A stretch of DNA of 25,039 nucleotides. It comes from an uncultured Collinsella sp. Its GTDB lineage: Bacteria; Actinomycetota; Coriobacteriia; Coriobacteriales; Coriobacteriaceae. Shown here in pieces: positions 21,304-25,039 of the stretch (within the stretch, counting starts at the first letter, position 1; each line of letters starts with the position of its first letter). The position numbers and the translations under genes are program-made. The notes below the pieces were generated by a model that was not told the DNA's origin, ran no database searches, and saw only the letters and a list, made by a program, of their open reading frames with translations. The stretch lies in NCBI GenBank assembly GCA_900754525.1, contig CAAEDE010000011.1, positions 1 through 25,039 on the forward strand, read 5' to 3'.

Positions 21304-21440
21304 TCGCTGTCCGTCCCCTGCCTGCGGCGTCGCCTTGCTCCGGATGCGGTAGTCGTTGGTAGCCATTGGGGCCCCGCTCGCTGTCGTTGCCAAAACATCG
21401 ACGTTGTTATGGGTAGCCATTGGGGACGTTCTTAAATGAC
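21301..21440. repeat. Scrambled short direct repeats with GGGGACGTTC motif
   Basis: GGTAGCCATTGGGG occurs at 21358-21371 and 21412-21425, and CGCTCGCTGTC at 21301-21311 and 21375-21385. The second GGTAGCC copy runs into GGACGTTCTTAAATGA (21424-21439), identical to 70-85. The stretch looks like a patchwork of intergenic repeat pieces; no gene is visible here. Confidence 0.6.
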
Positions 21441-21497
21441 TAGTCGAAAGGGACGCCCTTGCGCCAAATCTTCCGACCCACACTGGGCTCGTCCTTT

Positions 21498-21528
21498 ACT
21501 TTACTGAGATAAAGTGAACGTGTAGATT
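21498..21528 (+). promoter_or_regulatory. Predicted promoter with overlapping dyad for the hydratase gene
   Basis: TTTACT (21500-21505), 17-base spacer, TAGATT (21523-21528, preceded by TG). The -35 box lies inside ACTTTA-CTGAGA-TAAAGT (21498-21515), a 6+6 bp dyad that could be an operator. The leader to the ATG would be about 80 bases. Confidence 0.45.
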
Positions 21529-21615
21529 CGTAACCCACTCGCAACCGTTCTATGGCACGATATTGAACGAATGTATGCTATGCGCCCAAATCTCTTGGGC
21601 AGAGTGGGAGACAGT

Positions 21616-23916
21616 ATGGTCAAGCTGTACGAGGACGGCATCTACCTGCGCGGCGGCAGCGAGGTTGTGCCTGCGGCCGAGGCTGCCGAGCGCGGTATTA
21701 CGCAGACGCCCGAGGATGCCAAGCGTGGCACCATCGCGTATTCGATCCTTCAAGCACACAACACGTCCGGCGACCCCGAGGCGCTCAAGATTCGCTTCGA
21801 CGCCATGGCGAGCCACGACATCACCTTTGTCGGCATCATCCAGACGGCGCGCGCCTCGGGCATGGAGCAGTTTCCGCTGCCCTACGTGCTCACCAACTGC
21901 CACAACTCGCTGTGCGCCGTGGGCGGCACCATCAACGAGGACGACCACGTCTTTGGTCTCTCGGCTGCCAAGAAGTACGGCGGCATCTTCGTCCCGCCGC
22001 ACATCGCCGTCATCCACTCCTTTATGCGTGAGAACTTTGCCGGTTGCGGCAAGATGATTCTGGGCTCCGACTCGCACACCCGCTACGGCGCCCTGGGTAC
22101 CATGGCCGTGGGCGAGGGCGGCGGCGAGCTGGCCAAGCAGCTGTTGCGCGACACCTACGACGTTGCCTATCCCGGCGTCGTCGCCATCTACCTCACGGGC
22201 GCCCCGCGCCCCGGCGTCGGCCCGCACGATGTGGCGCTCGCCATCATCCGCGCCGTCTTTGCCAAGGGCTACGTCAAGAACAAGGTAATGGAGTTCGTGG
22301 GCCCCGGCATCGCGAGCATGACGACCGACTACCGCAACGGCGTCGACGTCATGACCACCGAGACCACCTGCCTGTCGAGCATCTGGGCCACCGATGAGGA
22401 CACGCGCGCGTTTTTGGCCATGCACGGCCGCGGCGACGACTACCGCGAGCTCAAGCCCGCCGATGTTGCCTACTATGACGGCTGCGTCGAGGTCGACCTG
22501 TCGAGCATCAAGCCCATGATCGCGCTGCCGTTCCATCCTTCTAACGGCTTTGAGATTGACGAGCTCAACGAGAACCTCGAGGACATCCTGCATGAGGTCG
22601 AGCTCGAGGCCGCCAAGATCGGCGAGGGTAAGACGCACTTTAGCCTGCTCGACAAGATCGTCGACGGCAAGCTGCGCGTGCAGCAGGGCGTTATCGCCGG
22701 CTGCTCGGGCGGCAACTACGACTCCGTGGTCCAGGCTGCCCGCGTGCTCAAAGGCGCCAACACCGGCTGCGGCGAGTTCTCGCTGTCGGTCTATCCCACG
22801 AGCCAGCCCGTGGCACTCGAGCTTACACGCCGCGGCTATATCTACGACCTCATGGAGGCTGGCGCGATCGTGCGCACGGCGTTCTGCGGTCCGTGCTTCG
22901 GTGCCGGCGACACGCCTGCCAACAACGGTCTGTCCATCCGCCACACCACGCGTAACTTCCCTAACCGCGAGGGTTCCAAGCCGGGTAATGGCCAGCTGAG
23001 CGCCGTGGCCCTGATGGACGCTCGCTCCATTGCGGCGACGGCTGCCAACGGCGGCGTCCTGACGCCGGCGACCGACCTGCCCGAGGAGACTTGGGACGAG
23101 GCCTGCGAGTACACCTTTGACGACGCGCCGTACAAGAAGCGCGTGTACTGGGGCTTTGGCAAGGCGGAGCCTGCCGACGAGCTGGTCGAGGGTCCCAACA
23201 TCAAGTCGTGGCCCGCGATGGAGCCTCTCGGCGACGACATCCTGCTCAAGGTGTGCTCCAAGATCATGGACCCGGTCACCACGACCGACGAGCTCATTCC
23301 CTCGGGCGAGACGAGCTCCTTCCGCTCCAACCCGCTGGGTCTGGCCGAGTTTACGCTCAGCCGTCGCGACCCTGCCTACGTGGGCCGCTCCAAGGAGGTC
23401 GACGCGGTGGAAAAGCGCCGCGTTGCCGGCGAGGCAGCGGGCGACCTGGTGGCACTCGATGCCGAGCTTGCCAGCGTGTTTGAGGCGCTGACCGGCGCGG
23501 GTGTCGCGGCCGATGCCAAGGCGACTGAGTACGGCTCCATGCTCTATGCCAAGAAGCCCGGTGACGGTTCTGCCCGCGAGCAGGCCGCGAGCTGCCAGCG
23601 CGTAATTGGCGGCCTGGCCAACATCGTCCACGAGTACGCCACCAAGCGCTATCGCTCCAACGTGATGAACTGGGGCATGGTGCCCTTCCAGATGGAGGCC
23701 GAGCCCAGCTTTGAGGTGGGCGACTACGTCTTTGTGCCGGGTATCCGCGCCGCGCTCGATGGCGACCTGAAGGGCATCGCCGCCTACGTGGTGCGCGCCG
23801 ATGGTGCGGTCGAGCAGATTGAGCTCTACATTGCCGATATGACGGCAGAGGAGCGTGCCATCGTCAAGGCTGGCTGCCTGATCAACTACAACAAGTTCAA
23901 GGCAGCTGCCGAGTAA
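21616..23916 (+). CDS. Aconitase-superfamily hydratase
   Basis: A 766-residue Fe-S hydro-lyase. The three cluster cysteines of aconitase are recognisable: Cys363 in AGCSGGNYDS, and Cys424 and Cys427 in FCGPCFGAG. Other superfamily landmarks are LGSDSHTRYGALGTMAVGEGG (about 149-169), RNFPNREGS (about 446-454) and the swivel domain near the C-terminus. The sequence differs clearly from AcnA and AcnB and resembles the group usually labelled only 'hydratase' (YbhJ-like), whose substrate is not settled; aconitate hydratase activity is possible but unproven. The ATG at 21616 has GGGAG 5 bases upstream and gives the family-like start MVKLYEDGIYL; an earlier ATG at 21571 lacks a site. Probably monocistronic. 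Confidence 0.88.
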   Translation: MVKLYEDGIYLRGGSEVVPAAEAAERGITQTPEDAKRGTIAYSILQAHNTSGDPEALKIRFDAMASHDITFVGIIQTARASGMEQFPLPYVLTNCHNSLCAVGGTINEDDHVFGLSAAKKYGGIFVPPHIAVIHSFMRENFAGCGKMILGSDSHTRYGALGTMAVGEGGGELAKQLLRDTYDVAYPGVVAIYLTGAPRPGVGPHDVALAIIRAVFAKGYVKNKVMEFVGPGIASMTTDYRNGVDVMTTETTCLSSIWATDEDTRAFLAMHGRGDDYRELKPADVAYYDGCVEVDLSSIKPMIALPFHPSNGFEIDELNENLEDILHEVELEAAKIGEGKTHFSLLDKIVDGKLRVQQGVIAGCSGGNYDSVVQAARVLKGANTGCGEFSLSVYPTSQPVALELTRRGYIYDLMEAGAIVRTAFCGPCFGAGDTPANNGLSIRHTTRNFPNREGSKPGNGQLSAVALMDARSIAATAANGGVLTPATDLPEETWDEACEYTFDDAPYKKRVYWGFGKAEPADELVEGPNIKSWPAMEPLGDDILLKVCSKIMDPVTTTDELIPSGETSSFRSNPLGLAEFTLSRRDPAYVGRSKEVDAVEKRRVAGEAAGDLVALDAELASVFEALTGAGVAADAKATEYGSMLYAKKPGDGSAREQAASCQRVIGGLANIVHEYATKRYRSNVMNWGMVPFQMEAEPSFEVGDYVFVPGIRAALDGDLKGIAAYVVRADGAVEQIELYIADMTAEERAIVKAGCLINYNKFKAAAE

Positions 23917-23937
23917 CGCACTTAATTGTCCGCCCGG

Positions 23938-23999
23938 GGCCACACCTTTCCCTCGTGCTCACGCGCTTCGCGAGGGTCGCCCGAGGGAAAGGTGTGGCC
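23938..23999. repeat. 18-bp-armed hairpin after the hydratase gene
   Basis: GGCCACACCTTTCCCTCG (23938-23955) and its perfect complement (23982-23999) surround a 26-base loop that itself holds CGCG-CTT-CGCG (23962-23972). It lies 22 bases after the hydratase stop and 86 bases from the convergent gene's stop. No T-run, so it may be a REP-like 3' element or an unconventional terminator for both converging genes. Confidence 0.65.
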
Positions 24000-24084
24000 G
24001 GGGCTACCGCGACGTTCTCGTTGGGTCTTGAGGGGCGCTAATAATTGACCGGGACCACCACAAAGGTGCCTGCCCGGCGGGACC

Positions 24085-24732
24085 TTATTTCGATGGGGTC
24101 CAGGTTATTTCATCGTCAAATAGCCAAGTGCGTGACGAGCCACTGTTGCGCGCTGTCTGCGGATCGGGCTCGCAAGTTTGTTCGTAGGCATCTTCGGTAC
24201 ACCGATCCATAAAATCGACGACTGCCGTCTGGTCGCCCTCCATGACGTAGATTACGTCGCCATCCGAGATATAGACCCCCGGTCCTTCATTGTCCACGTA
24301 GCCGGGGTCGTATGAGACGTTGCACAATCTGCTCCCGTTTGCCGCATCGAGCTCAAGGGTCGAATAATACCCGCCAACCATTTGGCCATTCTTGGCTCGA
24401 TATATTGCGGCGCCGTACCATCGCTTAAACGTCTTGCCTTTGAGTAAACTGGTTGCCTTGCCGATAAGCTGCTCATCTTGGGTATAGCGCGTGGCTCCAA
24501 GTTCGATTCGGGGATAGTTACTGACCCCAAGCGCTGCGGGCGTACCGTCGAAATCGACGGTGATTGAATCGGGTTTGATGATATCGGTGAGGATTTCGAT
24601 GGGGTAGCTTACGGTTTCAACCGCCGCCTGCGTTGCCGAGGCAGGGAGAAATGCGAGATAGATAATGCCCACGCCGACTGCGGTAATTGCAAACGCTAAG
24701 ACGAGCAGGCCGATATAGGTGGAGCGTTTCAC
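24085..24732 (-). CDS. Unrecognised membrane-anchored protein
   Basis: I do not recognise the family. The protein has 215 residues: a short basic N-terminus (KRS), one membrane segment (about 4-28: IGLLVLAFAITAVGVGIIYLAFL) without lipobox, then an extracytoplasmic-looking domain rich in Asp, Gly, Tyr and Thr with three cysteines that could form disulfides outside the cell. Repeated strand-like segments (AAIYRAKNGQMVGGYYSTL, VYISDGDVIYVMEGD) suggest a beta-rich fold. The GTG at 24732 is preferred because GAGG lies 8 bases upstream; an ATG at 24759 adds nine residues and lacks a good site. GC content and codon bias are lower than in its neighbours, consistent with an accessory gene. A weak promoter (TTGAAT-N15-TATCAC with TGG, 24798-24772) lies upstream. 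Confidence 0.72.
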   Translation of the reverse strand: MKRSTYIGLLVLAFAITAVGVGIIYLAFLPASATQAAVETVSYPIEILTDIIKPDSITVDFDGTPAALGVSNYPRIELGATRYTQDEQLIGKATSLLKGKTFKRWYGAAIYRAKNGQMVGGYYSTLELDAANGSRLCNVSYDPGYVDNEGPGVYISDGDVIYVMEGDQTAVVDFMDRCTEDAYEQTCEPDPQTARNSGSSRTWLFDDEITWTPSK

Positions 24733-24828
24733 GGCGGGTACCTCGCAAACAGTATGCATTCATTAAGATAAGTGATACCAGCTTACGACATTATTCAAAA
24801 GAAAGCGATCGGTCGAAATGACGGGGCG

Positions 24829-24848
24829 AAAAGGCCCTATTGGGCTTC
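24829..24848 (-). terminator. Possible terminator entering from the right
   Basis: On the minus strand AAGCCC-AATA-GGGCCTT (one bulge) is followed by TTTTC. It would end transcription from the possible gene at the right edge, about 140 bases after its stop. The surrounding 24760-24989 holds a distant 8-bp inverted repeat TTGACCTC/GAGGTCAA (24852-24859, 24894-24901) and no gene that I can see. Confidence 0.35.
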
Positions 24849-24989
24849 GATTTGACCTCTAATAGAAGTATTTGCCCCACTCATTCTGGGCGTGAGGTCA
24901 ATAATTGAGTCCACGAGTTTTGAGCGATACTCTTCTCACTAAACTCACTATTTTCGAGGCTTCGGTAGTTTGTGTGACAAGGGGCTAGC

Positions 24990-25039
24990 CTAGGCAGCAA
25001 CGCTCTTCGCTCCCTTCACGCCCTTCTTCCTCGCCTTCA
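24990..25039 (-). CDS. Possible C-terminal end of a gene running off the window
   Basis: On the minus strand the last 15 codons before a TAG at 24992-24990 are open and read KARKKGVKGAKSVAA, a basic Lys/Ala-rich tail of the kind seen in nucleic-acid-binding proteins. Only 50 bases are visible, so neither the frame nor the family can be confirmed. Confidence 0.25.
   Translation of the reverse strand, partial: KARKKGVKGAKSVAA

Noticed and set aside
21550..23943. 797-codon minus-strand open frame mirroring the whole hydratase gene.
   Set aside because: The product is low-complexity (Val, Gly, Ala, His, Leu repeats) and exactly shadows a conserved enzyme; no start signals. Same reasoning applies to minus-strand frames at 10805-11893, 12024-12899, 12984-13946 and 14959-15735.

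Overview
The window looks like chromosome from a high-GC anaerobic actinobacterium of the Coriobacteriia, most likely Collinsella or a close relative. This is inferred from the actinobacterial dnaK-grpE-dnaJ-hspR heat-shock operon, strong G/C preference at third codon positions, a nadA-nadB-nadC-niaR operon, [NiFe]-hydrogenase maturation genes and anaerobe-type ferredoxin. No rRNA, tRNA, CRISPR array, prophage or defence cassette was recognised. Most of the window is housekeeping; the less ordinary material lies between the genes.

Layout. (1) 1-327: no gene; GGGGACGTTC-type repeats and an array of 46-bp imperfect palindromes on a 62-bp period. (2) 328-7579, all minus strand: trxA, then a small helical protein plus a NikR-like nickel regulator with a His/Cys-rich N-terminus, then hypF-hypC-hypD-hypE, then a HAD phosphatase. 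hypA and hypB are not here. A 30-bp-armed inverted repeat separates nikR from hypF. (3) 7716-10355: an unrecognised protein on plus, converging on a LytTR response regulator/GHKL histidine kinase pair on minus. (4) 10564-14515, plus: a 19-bp perfect inverted repeat overlapping the predicted nadA promoter, then nadA, nadB, nadC and niaR, i.e. de novo NAD synthesis with its probable niacin-sensing repressor as last gene. (5) 14610-15908: an intact IS3-family insertion sequence between niaR and a bidirectional terminator shared with the convergent ferredoxin gene. (6) 16205-16862: ferredoxin promoter, a second array of the 62-bp-period palindromes and the dnaK leader. (7) 16863-21162, plus: dnaK, grpE, dnaJ (class B, no zinc finger), hspR, with two strong hairpins between grpE and dnaJ. 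(8) 21163-21615: hairpins including a 100-nt nested element with a terminator core, scrambled short repeats, and a promoter for an aconitase-superfamily hydratase (21616-23916). (9) 23917-25039: a REP-like hairpin, an unrecognised membrane-anchored protein on minus, and the last codons of a possible gene entering from the right edge.

How the genes work together. The nikR-hyp block links nickel sensing to building the NiFe(CN)2CO centre of [NiFe]-hydrogenases. The nad block makes quinolinate from aspartate and dihydroxyacetone phosphate and converts it to nicotinate mononucleotide, probably repressed by NiaR when niacin is present. The dnaK block is a chaperone operon carrying its own MerR-type repressor gene.

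The strongest candidate for something undescribed is the 62-bp-period palindrome family (two arrays, five full units with identical 46-bp length and 62-bp spacing). I do not know whether it has been described before.
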